The translations under genes were made by a program, and so were the position numbers. Shown here piece by piece: positions 45,474 to 57,513 of a stretch of DNA of 64,000 nt. Origin of the DNA: Fragum whitleyi (lineage: Eukaryota > Mollusca > Bivalvia > Cardiida > Cardiidae); the NCBI GenBank assembly GCA_948146395.1, contig OX411549.1, positions 34,618,693 to 34,682,692 on the forward strand, in the 5' to 3' direction. How positions within the stretch are numbered: position 1 is the stretch's first letter; the number at the start of each line of letters is the position of its first letter. A model generated the notes under the pieces. It made no database searches, was not told the DNA's origin, and saw only the letters and a list, made by a program, of their open reading frames with translations.

Positions 45474-48400
45474 ACCATATGTATTTACAGCAATTTCCTT
45501 TTACTGCTCAAACTATAGGATGTGATGATTTTGGGCTAGATTTCTGTTTCAGTTGGCTCAATAAATGACCTATGTTTTTCTTGACTTGTATTACAATGTG
45601 TTAATGAAACGAGCTATGAGTATATCGTATATAAAGTAAAATCCAGATCGAATCTCATTTAAATGGCTATCCAACTGTCTTATACATTTGAATCCTTACG
45701 CCAAAATATTGTTAGAAGAAACTCCAAGAAACGGTTACCACACTCTTGGCGTTACTCCGTCTTATTTTCTCCTATTTCTCTCACAATAACCAATTATCGA
45801 TCTAACTGCACTATGGTGCAGCATGACGGTGATTGGTAATGCAGAACGGAAGTTAATTACAATAACAAAACATTGCATTACGGGAACAGAAAGTTTTAAA
45901 ATTTCCGGCGGGAATATAAATTGCATGGGTGAAAAAATGGACTTCAGCCACTTTGGAGTGCATATAAGTAATAAAATTATACAAATTTATACTGAATTAC
46001 TGTGTCAAAACACTTACAATGACATGGCAAGCAATTCCTCGTTATTCCTCGTTGCACTTGACATACAAATTAAGCTACACTTTAAAATAAGTCTAGCGAA
46101 CTGTTATCAGTTTATATCTTACTATAATTTAGTTTGATGTTCTTAAAGGAAAGATTACCACTTTGAACACAAAATATCGCCTTTTCTGTACTCCATGAGT
46201 CGTAAACAATAAGGTAATTTATGGAGATGAAGGCACCATTAAGAGACTTGCAAAAACAGTCCTAATGAAATTGGATCCACAGCAAATGTCAGCTCATTTC
46301 GTTGACTTCGATTGTTCAGTTAAGTCTGCGAGCACACAAGATTGGACGATTTCACGGTGTTTTACGTAATGACGCCTCGATGACTTTGATAACCTCCTCA
46401 CCCTGACGAAAGGTCGCACTCGAACATGACATGTGAATGACGATTAGGACTGTTTTGCATCTGTTATCTTAGGATTTTGAAGTAGTTGAAATCTTGTTTT
46501 CTGTCTTTAAAATAACTTGTGATTGGGTTCATGTGCTACACCTTCTTAAACGGGCTATGTGATGCCAGGAAGGTCGAGATGGCTTAATTATTTCAAAGAT
46601 TCATGAATAATTCATAGAAATTAATGTCCCGCTTATTACTTCTTTAAAAAGTTCTATTTTGTGACAGCCATGATAATACATTTATTAATCATTTTCTGCA
46701 TCAAGAGTACTACCTGTCTGTTCACGAAGAATCACAAAGCCTTCCTTATGCGTCATGCAATCTCTTGAAGGGCTCACTTCCGCCATTAATTCTCATTTGT
46801 CAGCTAGCTTCATTTCTCAGCACCATGTTGGTTTTGTGCAATATGTGCACGTCAGAAAATGATGTAATGATACTTTTTTTCTTAACACGCTGTATTTTAT
46901 GGGTAACACTGTATGATGCAGGTGTGGCCGTCTTCGAGACATTGATTTGGTGCATTCATATCAGCAAAGACAGCTTTTTGCGGTTGCCATTGGCTTTGCG
47001 TCAACAAGACACGGTCCTGAGGCAGGCGTTTTGCGTAACGACCATGACATACGTGGAATAATAATAGCCATATCGTGGAAGATTCTCATTTTTTACGTCT
47101 TACAAAGAAGTCCTTGATTACCAACAACAAGAAAACATGCATTTTCTTCACCCTTTCTTGTCTTAAACATAAGGTTCTCTCTGTCGGTGGCATTGAAAAT
47201 CACGTGGCTTGAATTAAGATTAGCAGCTCTCAGATTGCAGTTTTTAAACATTATTATCAAGATTTTAACTACTCCTTCGTCAATGCAAATTATCCTATAT
47301 CCGCTTGCAGCAAACATGTTAACTGGAAGCAATTATTTTATGATGCAAGTTGATTAAAAGACTATTTCTATAGCTCGTTTAAGCCGTGACATGGTGTCAA
47401 AAAGATTACTAACTTTCTATTTCGTTTACTCCATGAACTGCAAAATCATGTCGTGCACAATCCCACCATCTGCCGTGCATGAGAAAAACAACTTATTAAT
47501 TGTTCTTTGTTATTGACGAATAGCGGCTAGCCTTTCATGTCTTACAAAGAGGCTTTTCAGACGAAAATCAGCGGCCATGGATGCCTCGTGCTTCGTTTGG
47601 ATATGCATCTTTGCCAGACGAAATACGAGAATAGGCGAGAATAGAGTGAATGCCCCGAAAGCAGCTTTGAGAACATCGTCTTGTTTTGATAGAAAATCAC
47701 AAAAAAATCACGTAATGATCGCAGATATATGGACCTGTTCAAAAACGTTTAATTTTGTATTACGCGCGCTCCCCAAACTTTGTAAACAAACCCGTCAAAT
47801 GGCGGGAAAACACCCATTTCCAATACTATAATCTGCATTGATATTGACGCAATGCACATAATACTCTGTAATGCACAGCTTGTCTGATTGTGCCTTCATA
47901 TGCTCCCGAATTTCATCAAGTGATTAATTCATTGGTAGGAATAGAAAGATTGGTCTTTTGTTGCCACGAAAAGCATAATAAAACCATCTTAGGTCATCAG
48001 ATGTCACACGAGATTTAGAATTACACATGTTCATGTAAAATGAAATTACAGTTTAGATGAAAAATACGCCGATAACGAAAAATCAAACGATTGGTTGTTT
48101 GAAAAAAGCATGTATTGAGAACAAAAAAATAACCCAGTTTTTGCAATATATAGCTATTGAAGTTGACCGATGCTATAACTATACAGGATCTGTTGCATCC
48201 GCTTTTTCCGGTCTTTTGTCTTGCATTACCAATAATTACATGTCATCGTTACAGGTAACGTGTACTTCTTTCTTTGCTCAAGAGAGAGTTTTTTCCCTCT
48301 TGCAATCAAGACAGACTGATATTTGGTTCACATTTCTTACTGCCATATATTCGTAAGCCTGTCGCGATTGCTACGGAAGAGTTTTATGTGTCTACAGAAG

Positions 48401-49399
48401 AGTGTACACGTCTAAGGAAGCGTGTATGTATCTAAATAAGCTCGTATGTACCTCTCCAAATATAAGACAGCTCCAGGGGCCCGAGTTACTAAACTTCTTA
48501 CGAAAAACATCATCGTTAGTCAAAATCACATACCAGTCCTGGTATTTTCATTCATTGTTAGATTTTGCCTTGCAATATCTCATTGAAATCGTCTTCTAAA
48601 GACGATTCCTATGAGATGGTGCATGACAGAATTCCATATTTAGTTACCAGCGTAGAAGCAACTTTAATTTTTAACTTACGCAGAAAATGACCGTAAGGTG
48701 TTTAGTATAACGGGTCAAAGAGGTACAGTACATGTACGCTTTAGTATATACCCTTGAATGATGACATGACGTAATCTTCAACAAAGAGTACAACGCAACA
48801 AGTCGCTCAAAAAGGACAACACGCACTCATTTTTCACCATATCTCTGAAAGGGTTATATCTCCGTGTTAGGATTTACGATTCACGAATAAGGAATATAAT
48901 CATATTTGTATTATACATGTATATTAATGAATGAAGACATGGGGAGCCTCGGACGACTTGTATATTAAAGGTAGTCGCTGAAATTACGACAACTAATTTG
49001 TATATGCCGTGATATAAAGTAACCTCTGGCGAGCTGTTGTCGTTTTCTGGTAATAGTCGCTGGAGACACCTTTATATCGTAAATCCGGAGGCACATGCGC
49101 ACCTCGTTGTTACACGGGTCTCTGAAAGGCTGACCACAGGTATCATCTACTTATTTATACCTATGATATCTTAAGCTTATGTATATATTTATACGGTCTG
49201 ACCTTTTGATTGGCTAAATAGACGTTATCAAATTATGATGTTTTTACGGCACACGAAAGCAGCTCTCAGTTATTGACAGAGCTTTTCCTACGGTGCCTCG
49301 TTATTAACCATTTAATCAAAGTAATAAATTGCCCGGCTCCGGATCGGTTTTTTACCTAAATTCTATGAAAGTCAAGCGCGAAATAGAGAAATGAAGAGA
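45474..49399. other. Longest stretch without recognised repeats or genes
   Basis: About 3.9 kb with none of the window's repeat families. Open frames (45823-46137, 46765-47061, 47577-47831, 48057-48356) are 84-104 codons with no recognisable domain and no splice pattern I could support. GC is slightly higher near 46900-47060 and 47560-47820. If the window contains a regulatory region or unrecognised small exons, this is the likeliest place. Confidence 0.3.
48370..48451. repeat. 20-bp minisatellite, four diverged units
   Basis: TCTACAGAAGAGTGTACACG, TCTAAGGAAGCGTGTATGTA and TCTAAATAAGCTCGTATGTA follow one another, preceded by a 21-base GCTACGGAAGAG-starting unit. Confidence 0.7.
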
Positions 49400-49590
49400 A
49401 GAATGAATTGAACTTTATTCGATTCCTTCGGAACGAAATGTTCTACACCGATAAAACATACGATTTTGCCGGATATAGCCGCGATTTCAGGGCACACAAA
49501 TTTAAACGACAAAGTGTGATAAAAAAAACAAAACACAGAATCGCGCAGAGGAGCTCTCCATCTAGGTCTACAGCTAGTTGGTATGGCTGG
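49400..49590 (+). repeat. Segment duplication, uninterrupted copy
   Basis: TCCTTCGGAACGAAATGTTC, CCGATAAAACATACG, TAGCCGCGATTTCAGGGCAC and AGAGGAGCTCTCCATCTAGG recur in order at 49980-50398. About 190 bp without the insertion. Confidence 0.75.
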
Positions 49591-49979
49591 AAAAAATCAT
49601 TCATGTGACGTCACGATAGACGTTGCCATGCAATTTCGCTTTTAAAAAAAGCGATAGACAATTTCCGCATACGAGTCATTTTGTGTTAAAGGAATAGGAT
49701 AGCCGTTTTTAATTTCCTTGTAAGGCAAATACATCCTTTATTTTGTGAACACCAAACGCTTTATTTTCTAAAGTAGCTTCAAAACTCGTGAAAATACATA
49801 TGTTTTGGTCAGTCAATTTAACATAAAGCATCTTACGCTGAAAAAAGATATTCATTTTCGCTAGTCCTTTTTCTGCAAACAGTTATGAGTAAGATCAACC
49901 GTAATATGGATTTTAAATTCATCTACTCTTCATTTCTCTTCTGGCAACCCTCGAGGTGTCGCCCATCTAGTAGAGGAAA

Positions 49980-50398
49980 AAAGCGGAGAATGATTTGAAA
50001 TTAGTTTAATCCTTTGAAACAAATTGTTCTTCACTGATAACACATACGGTTTTTCCGAATGTAGCTGCGATTTGGTTTGTTTATTTGAAAGGATTTTTAC
50101 GTCGCTTTCAACATTGTTTCAGTCATATCGCGGCGGCTTGAGCACCTAACAATGGATCCCAGGGATCTCTGGTATTTCTGACACCAGAACTGCCATCACA
50201 TCCTTTCCTAGCCTCCAGGTGCTATCCCACATAAGTCTTCGATTATCGACCCATTGGTGGGAGACAAATGGTCGGAAAGGATGAGCGCCGCCGTCGGCCA
50301 CGATTTGAGCACATACAAATCTAAACGATAAAATTTGATGAAATATACATAATCGTATAGAGGAGCTCTTGATCTAGGTTTGTAGTTAGTTATTATGT
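49980..50398 (+). repeat. Segment duplication, copy interrupted by a SINE
   Basis: Matches 49400-49590 on both sides of 50075-50300: left part TCCTTTGAAACAAATTGTTC, TGATAACACATACGG, TAGCTGCGATTTG; right part GAGCACATACAAATCTAAAC and AGAGGAGCTCTTGATCTAGG. Confidence 0.75.
50075..50300 (-). mobile_element. SINE insertion with CGATTTG target duplication
   Basis: Interrupts the duplicated segment; CGATTTG stands on both sides (50068-50074 and 50301-50307). Read on the minus strand it contains CGACGGCGGCGCTCATCC, CACCAATGGGTCGATAATCG, AGACTTATGTGGGATAGCAC, CCATTGTTAGGTGCTCAAGC, CGCGATATGACTGAAACAAT and GTTGAAAGCGACGTAAAAAT. The 5' tRNA head is truncated. The uninterrupted sister copy gives the empty site. 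Confidence 0.85.
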
Positions 50399-50405
50399 TC
50401 TGCTT

Positions 50406-50790
50406 AAAGTAAGAATTGGTACATTTCCGGAATTGCCCTGCGCAAAGTAGGAATTCCTACGTTGGCCGCCAATTCTAGAATTGTATCGGACAATTCTAGA
50501 ATCGCAAAAGAGGATTATATTGATTTTTTACCTGACGGTGTTATACAACAGCAAGAACAACATAACATACAAGTATTAGTAAAACTATTTCACTAATAGT
50601 TACAATGTCAAGAAGTCTTAGCTTACGATGAAACAATTACAAAAAGCTTTACTTTGTCTATATTCCTGGTTTGCGCAAAGACAATTCTGGAATTGTACTG
50701 TACAAAGTCAGAATTTTTACTATGCTCGACAAAGTGAGAATTCCTATAATGTGCAGGATAATTCCGGAATTGTACCGATTCATACTTTGC
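50406..50790. mobile_element. Element with EcoRI/XbaI-like palindrome arrays as inverted ends
   Basis: About 385 bp. The two ends, each about 110-130 bp, are imperfect inverted repeats built of short palindromes AATTCTAGAATT, AATTCCGGAATT, GGAATTCC, spaced about 20-30 bp and alternating with GCGCAAAGTA-like links. Left edge AAAGTAAGAATTGGTAC, right edge GTACCGATTCATACTTT. Between them is AT-rich filler. No coding capacity. Confidence 0.65.
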
Positions 50791-50869
50791 GCGCATCAAT
50801 TGATAATACCTGGAAAAAATCGTTTTCAAGAGAAAATTACGCCCGAGTGTTTATATGTCTCTTCTAAGC

Positions 50870-51989
50870 GATACATCATACAAATGCCGTCATCATTGAC
50901 GCGCCAAACAATCACGTGCGAAATGACGCGCTTTTGAGAGACATTCTTACAGCACTTTATTTCGAAACGTCTTTGCATTAGACAGAGAAAGACAGATTGT
51001 TATCCGTGAAAGGACAGATAGTTCTTCTATTTCGTGAACAAAAAAGCTCCGATGTAGCCTACACAGAAACAAAAAAGTACCCATTTAAATTATTTTTCTT
51101 TTTTCGATTCCCACTGTTTCGGAAATATCAACGAATAGGCCTTAGATCAACCTTGACATGGAAATTAAAATCATCTTCTCTTTATTCTTCTTCTGTAAGC
51201 CCTTATGGTGACACTCACCTTATAACACCGTCTATCGATTTCATTCTATTTTTTTGAATGTCAGTATTTCTCAAATGTAAACATTTGTTTACGTTTTAGT
51301 TAGCGGTTTAACGTGTTGCGTCTATCGTAGAAAATCTTTATAGTGTCGCTTCTGTTAAAAGTTGCAGAGTGGCAATGCAAAATTTGCATATATACATGTT
51401 TGGAAAAATGCAGTATATTCCGTTTGATCAATTTTCTTGCCCTGGTACATAACCAATAATTCCAGGCTTGAATAAGATGCCTTTCCTTGATTTCGTTTTT
51501 TTGGGGCCATACTTTTCCAACTTAAATACATGTTCATGAAATAGGGATGGTATCTTTTTCTAACCTCGAATAAGTTTTGAATTTCCTCGTTTAAGAAAGC
51601 CGTTAGTAAATAATTTATAGATTCGATCTACGAGGGTTGTTCGATGTGTATTGTTTATTGCATCACAGCGTATGTCGCCCTGCACGATTTCGTGGATATT
51701 TATGGACCTGAAAAGTTCTTTTCAAATCATAGACTCAGCCGAAGGCAGTTCATCAGAGGTATAAATTTGTCAGCGTACCGTGATGCATTTCAGAACTTGA
51801 ATTAGAGACTGAAATTGTGTTGTTCTTTTTTTTTTAATTTAAGGAGATTATTATAAATTTATGTTATGTTATTTGGTTATTTGAACTGAATGTTTTTTCA
51901 GATATTGCACAATACAAAATACATATTGAAGAACCCTCGTAAAAATAAAAGACAAGCTAAGGAACCAAAGCATTAGCATTGTTATAAAG
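50870..51989. other. AT-rich DNA without recognised gene
   Basis: Nothing recognised. An inverted CAAATGTAAACATTTG sits at 51271-51286. Confidence 0.35.
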
Positions 51990-52145
51990 GGAGTGGCCCC
52001 GTAATAGTTCCGCAACATTTCAGAACCAATGATCTTTCTCAGTGTTGACCGAGGTTTCCTGATGAAACTATTGGGAAACCTCGGTTAACCCTGTCAAAGT
52101 CCATTTCTTCCGAAACGAAGCAGAACTATAAATGGTCCGCTACCA
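51990..52145. mobile_element. MITE-G copy 3 (palindromic)
   Basis: CCCCGTAATAGTTCCGCAAC, GTTGACCGAGGTTTCCTGAT then AAACCTCGGTTAACC and TTCCGAAACGAAGCAGAACT. Both arms are present. Confidence 0.8.
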
Positions 52146-52279
52146 TAATCATAAAATTAAATCGATATATCATCAATCTTGCTCGCCCTTTATACTTTCA
52201 TAAATATTGCCAGTATATGTATTATCAATATTAGCGATGAGGTAGGGGCGGCACAAGAAAAAAAAAGCTTTCTTATAGA

Positions 52280-52705
52280 TAGTAACATCGTGAAATTGAC
52301 ACTAATTCCGATCAGAATCATTCTTAATCATTCATTCAGCGCTCCATCTATTCATTCTAAACACTCACTGCAATCGATCAAAACGCTCCAAAATCATTAT
52401 AACATATTTCGAAATCTTTCAAGACGATAAACAATTCATCATTGAATTCGAATCGATCAAATTGTTTTACGATTTTATTGACTGGTTTGGATTTTTAAGT
52501 GAATGATTGGTCCACAAAGACACACGAACAGAAAAGTACGTACAAATGTATATTTATTAAAGGGGAGTAAAAGATGTCGCTAATTTTGTTCATCTTGAAC
52601 AAAATTAGCGATATTGGATTACCTCTCATTGATTTCAATCAAACTCGCTCCACATACTCAATTTCATTCCAAAATCATACCAATATCACCGATTTTATCA
52701 ATGAT
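52280..52705 (-). mobile_element. MITE-A copy
   Basis: GTAACATCGTGAAATTGACA to a decayed right end near 52705. Central palindrome is well kept: TCGCTAATTTTGTTCATCTT facing GAACAAAATTAGCGATATTG. Confidence 0.75.
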
Positions 52706-52773
52706 GCTCTCAGGTGCACATTATCATTTTCAGGATGTTAGTGTATTGGCCCCCTCGTAAAAGAATGGAATTA

Positions 52774-52950
52774 CAGTTAGTAACATCATGAAATTGACAA
52801 TCATCTTGATTGAAACTAATCTAAAATCACTTGATGCGTTCAATCAATGCACCCGCTCAACATTCAAGAGCGCTCCTGGATTGTTATAAAAACGCTTCGA
52901 AATTGTTTAAAATGTTCCACATTCCGCTAAAATCGATCAAATAAGTGTAT
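52774..52950 (-). mobile_element. MITE-A fragment (left part)
   Basis: CAGTTAGTAACATCATGAAA with TA before it, then GCTCAACATTCAAGAGCGCTCC. Breaks off before the centre. Lies about 70 bp after the previous copy. Confidence 0.65.
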
Positions 52951-53389
52951 AATTTTATAATGTCTATTATCTGAGAAAGAAAAAACCAACAGAAATGAAC
53001 GTAGATTTTATTTTTAAAAGTGGGCTAGTTATATTTATTATTTTTTAGTAATAGTTTTCAATAATATCATTGAGAAACGAAAAAAAAAATGGTAACCCTA
53101 ATTGCGATTTGTATGTCGGCTACTTTTAGTGCCAAGAAAGCGTGGTTAAGTGTACATTTCCGTGATTGATCAAAGATTGTAAAAAGCGGCTTTAAACCTT
53201 AATTTGGTTTAATAGAATTTGAGTGTTGTACTATGTAACACTTCTGGTAATTCAAATTCGGAACGATTTTTCATGTGATAGAATATCCTTTACCAAATAC
53301 AGCGTTTCTATTCGTTAAACTGGTTCTCCATATGGGTATGAGTGTATTTTTCCTTGCTTTTATTGGAGTATAAAGGACAATTGCAATAC

Positions 53390-53723
53390 AACAAACAACA
53401 TCGTGAATTTGATCAAAACCATTCCAAATCACTCGCTCAGCCCTCAATTCATTCATTCCAAATACTCACTCAAACCATTCAAAAACACTCCAAACTCCTT
53501 AGGAACATAGAATCAACAACGTCATAAAGATAAATTTAGCTAGAAAAAATCTCGCTTTCACTGGTATAAGTGTAACTGAAAGTGTCTTATAGATTCTTGA
53601 AGGTGAAAAAAATTAGCAATGTTGAGTAAACTCCCTTTAATTCTACTTAAAACTCGCTCCACAATCACATTCATTTTCATTAAAAATTCATTCACCTGTT
53701 CAATTTCACGATGTTGTTAACTG
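53390..53723 (-). mobile_element. MITE-A copy
   Basis: AACAACATCGTGAATTTGAT to TTTCACGATGTTGTTAACTG followed by TA. The central palindrome is partly deleted (AAAAAAATTAGCAATGTTG). Confidence 0.75.
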
Positions 53724-53725
53724 TA

Positions 53726-54055
53726 GCACATGGCAAATGACGACTGATGTTTGAGCCATGTACTTAGGCAATTGCACTTTATAAACGAATAAACACAGTG
53801 AAAAAAAAACACCTGACCCTCATAATCGCACTCCTTTAAAATTAAGAAACATTTTAAATACTAGGCCAATTAATAAAGGTTCTAGTATACTTTATATGCG
53901 TAGTGATCAATAACAAAATATGTTTTTAAAATCAGCATACCATACTTATACTATTACATTGTATCACGCTTTTGAAGTTTGTTGGCATAAAGGTAAACAA
54001 ATGGCACACAAATAGACGACAATTTTGATATTTCTAGAGGTATTTATGTTCAGAA
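53726..54055. other. AT-rich DNA without recognised gene
   Basis: Nothing recognised. Confidence 0.35.
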
Positions 54056-54056
54056 A

Positions 54057-54245
54057 ATGATTTCCATCCAGTATTTCTCAAATTTAAAACGACTTCGGCA
54101 TAATCGAGCAGGTTTGATGGGGTTGCTTGATGATCTTGGTCGAACCACCGTAAACGGCGGCTCAGGATCAGAACAGGATGTACTTAAAAACCTACTATCT
54201 AACCAAATGTTACACACTTTGCAAGGTCGACAAGGTTCCTTTTGA
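54057..54245 (+). CDS. Speculative exon, L27-like segment
   Basis: A 62-codon open stretch. Its second half, LLDDLGR...GSEQ then DVLKNLLSNQMLHTLQ, has the helix pattern and NLLSN-L-L spacing reminiscent of L27 domains in MAGUK scaffold proteins. This is a resemblance from memory, not an alignment. Upstream TTATGTTCAG could be an acceptor; donors (CAAGGTCGAC, CAAGGTTCC) are weak. No neighbouring exon is visible. GC content is above local background. Chance remains quite possible. Confidence 0.15.
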   Translation: MISIQYFSNLKRLRHNRAGLMGLLDDLGRTTVNGGSGSEQDVLKNLLSNQMLHTLQGRQGSF

Positions 54246-55480
54246 ATTTTGTGTCACTCAAGAAAATAATTTTTGTTACACTTAATGAAGATGATAAAAA
54301 TGACCATGGGAAAATTTGTATTTCTTATTCCTATAAATTTCTATCCTCTTCTGAAAATCTACATTTTGTTTGTTTTCATTTAATGTACATTTGTCTGTTA
54401 TTTCCGCATAAGGACCAGGGTAATACACACCCGCCTATGCATACCGTTGTCACTGAATATGTATCAATTAGATTATTCATTTTATCAGCAAGATCAAGAG
54501 TAATTTTAAGAAGATACACAGAGACACTCAAGTAAAGTACAATACATATCAGCCAGTATAAACGTGAAAAGGGATATGAATATCAAAACCGGCCATTTAA
54601 CAATACAGATGGACAATAAAACATTAAAATAATGTCATCTCGTCAAAAATATATTAAATGTTATCAACATTTATCTCTTGGACATTGTGATATGATGATT
54701 TCATTTGTTATCGATCAGCAGTTCGTTTTAATGATTTTACCAGTCGATTTTGATTAATTGGTCATACTCAAACATCCTCTTATCACGAAATGTAAATGTT
54801 ATTTGCTAATGAAGATTTATTTTCCCTATAAAGTACCTCTCCTGAAACTGAACAAATATGACTCGAACGAAATGAACGATAATGTAATACAGCCTTTTAA
54901 TTTCATTTTATAATCGCTCTTCCTTCTCACCCAATTTCATTCCAAAACTCATTCTTAAGGCAGCAATGGACACATGGAGTCATTTTTCAACCCAAAGGAT
55001 TTTTTCTTGTTAATATATGTTGTAGATTAACATTGAATATTATTTAACAATTTGAAGTTACATTCAGGAGCTCGTTATCATACTAGAGTCATCTGCCCTT
55101 GTACTGTTCGTTTAAAGTCTAGTATAAGCTAAGTACAAGTTGATGCTATCAAATACATACCCGTTGATAGACCTTATATAGACATATTAACTATGACTGT
55201 TGCTATGGAAATTTCTCTTTGATCAATTAGATTTACTTAATATGCATTAAATGTTGAACAAACTCTAATTTTGGTAAATTTAAGGCTAAAAAACGCCACA
55301 AAACCCTTTTTCATTTTTTAAAAATTGTAACCAATCATTTTTTTATCTTCTCATCAATGTGTTTGATAACCATATTTTCCTTTTTATGGTAAAAGAAATC
55401 AGCAAATTTCTTTCATCAAAAAAGGAAAGCGATTCCCTTCTAATTGAATAGTTTTAGCGTAAACATAATGTTATAATGAA
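54246..55480. other. AT-rich DNA; a MITE-A scrap at 54891-54958
   Basis: AATCGCTCTTCCTTCTCACC and AATTTCATTCCAAAACTCAT (54911-54955) are MITE-A interior. The open frame 54242-54535 (97 codons) has no recognisable features. Confidence 0.35.
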
Positions 55481-55576
55481 CAGAACAGAACATATATTTT
55501 AATTGACAGGTACAAGTTGTACATAGTCATGAATACATAATTTTATAACATAAATTTGGTCAAGTCTCACTCCAAA

Positions 55577-55689
<113 letters not shown>

Positions 55690-55859
55690 ATAATGTTTAC
55701 ATTGTTTTCTTTTATATAAGCATTCTATTTAAACATATAAATGTAACATGAGGATGAAAAACGCATAGTTCTACATGGTAATGAACATTTATATTTTTTA
55801 TGAAACGCCATACAGGAAATACGGCAACAATAAAAATGTAAGTGTAGCTAGTTTTATGA

Positions 55860-57260
55860 TTAATTATAAAGATTATTATAACGATTCGATAATGCAGATT
55901 TAATATACAGCGCTAAATTTGTAAGGGTATGTAAATCGTCTGTAGAAAAAAGAATGACTAGTTTATTCATACTTGGATTCTTAAAGTAATACTTGTCGAT
56001 ATATTTCTTTCTCAGTTTTACGTAGTTTTTACATTCGAGAATGAAATGGTATTCATCTTCTATTTCGCCACTATCACACATTAAACATATTCGTTCGTTT
56101 CTTGGAACTCTGTTGTTGCTGAATCTGTCAGTCTGAATTCGTAAGGAATGTGCGGACATTCTTAATTTACACAGATATGTTCTAAGAGAAAAAGGTATGT
56201 CATTTAAATATTTTTCAATACAAAATGATTTTTTGATGTTTTTCAAAAGGCCTAAGGCAGTGCTATCTCTTATGTTTGCAGCCCATTCTTGCGTAAAACA
56301 GTCTAACAATTTCTGCCTAAATTCCGATAAGAACAAATCTTAATTGTACAACGATGGATTTTCGAAAACGTTTGAGAACCCATAATTATCTAGAATGGTT
56401 TTAACATTAGTAATCCAATTTTTTTTTTACCGATTTTAAAGTCATCGAGAGATTGTGAGTAAACATTTGCTAAAATGGTGTTTTTGGTATTTAGAATTTT
56501 AAACCAGTAATTAATAATTCTTATGTATCTCGAGAAATACATTGGAACACGGCCAAGTTCTCCGTAAACTGCCATTGAACTAGTACTGGCGCGAACTTGT
56601 AGAATACGTTTACAAAATTTAAGATGTATTCTTTCTATTACCTTTGTTTTACTGAAACCCCAATTTTCACAGGAATAATTTAGGATCGAACCTACAAATG
56701 CACCAAAAAGCTCACAATAAATACTAGTTTTAAGCTTTAGTTTCATGGAATTGTTTAATAAAACGATTAATGCCTTGAGAGCTTTGCCTGCTAGGTATTC
56801 TTGGTTAAGTGAAAAATTTCCGGTATAGTGAAATACAGTACCTAAGTAGTTAAAATTGTCAACTGATTCCAGAATTGATCCATTTAGCGACCACTTTTCG
56901 TTTACTAACAATTTACCTCTTTTTCTAAAGACCATTGTTTTGGTTTTATCAGCATTTATTTCTAGACACCATTTGTTACAATATTCTGATAACTTATCGA
57001 TATGAGTTTGAAGTTCTTCAGGAGATTTACCGAAAATGACCATATCATCAGCGAATAGCAGTACTATAATTTGTATCAAACCGATTTCTATTCCAGATTG
57101 TGTGTTATCATATAAATACAACTCTAAGTCTTCTAGAAATAATGAAACAAGAATAGGAGATATTGTCTCCCCCTGTCTTAAACCAGTTGCAAAATCTATA
57201 AAATCCGAGATTTCTCCATTATTTCGTATACAAGAGCTATCTTTATTATACATGTCTTTT
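55860..57260 (-). pseudogene. LINE (L1-like non-LTR) reverse transcriptase, 5'-truncated and broken
   Basis: C-terminal half of a non-LTR reverse transcriptase, the enzyme that copies the element's RNA at the nicked target. The first open part (57253-56390, 287 codons) has GLRQGE at residues 24-29, catalytic FADD at 67-70, a NADKTK motif near 101 and FNYLG near 134, all typical of LINE palm and thumb. An A run (about 56419-56428) shifts the frame; in the other frame it continues NWITNVKTILDNYG...ENPSLYN to a TAA at 56340-56342. After that stop, 56336-55860 (158 codons, first codon TTG, so not a true start) continues with a CX2CX9HX4C knuckle (C84, C87, H97, C102). One frameshift plus one stop make it non-functional. 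The finger region is missing: recognisable sequence stops near 57260, next to MITE-B copy 4 at 57286. Confidence 0.9.
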
Positions 57261-57285
57261 AAAATTCGAATCTATATTCCAGTCA

Positions 57286-57513
57286 TTAACACTTTCCTGT
57301 TTTACAAAATTTTGGACCTGTCCAAATTCAAAGGTTTTGCAGACGAAAATTTAAAGTGGATTTAATTTGAAAAATAGCCATTCAGTAGGGTAGAAAATAG
57401 TGTGGAAAAAGAAGAAATTGCTTGTCAGAAGCAATTTCTTCTTTTTACACAATTTTGTCTCAATCATTAAATCACAGGCACGTAAAAAGCAGGGATTAAA
57501 CAGCAAAGGTTAA
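57286..57513 (+). mobile_element. MITE-B copy 4 (piggyBac-like)
   Basis: 228 bp with TTAA at both edges. Starts TTAACACTTTCCTGTTTTAC, ends AAACAGCAAAGGTTAA. 13-bp central stem intact. It begins about 25 bp beyond the last readable LINE codon. No LINE sequence was recognised on its far side. Confidence 0.85.

Noticed and set aside
45823..46137. Plus-strand open frame, 104 codons
   Set aside because: Composition and motifs unremarkable; no supporting exon structure.
46765..47061. Plus-strand open frame, 98 codons, hydrophobic
   Set aside because: Could be mistaken for a small membrane protein, but a second frame in the same place is also open and no signal or homologue is recognised.
57036..57365. 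Plus-strand open frame, 109 codons
   Set aside because: It is the antisense of the LINE reverse transcriptase running into MITE-B.
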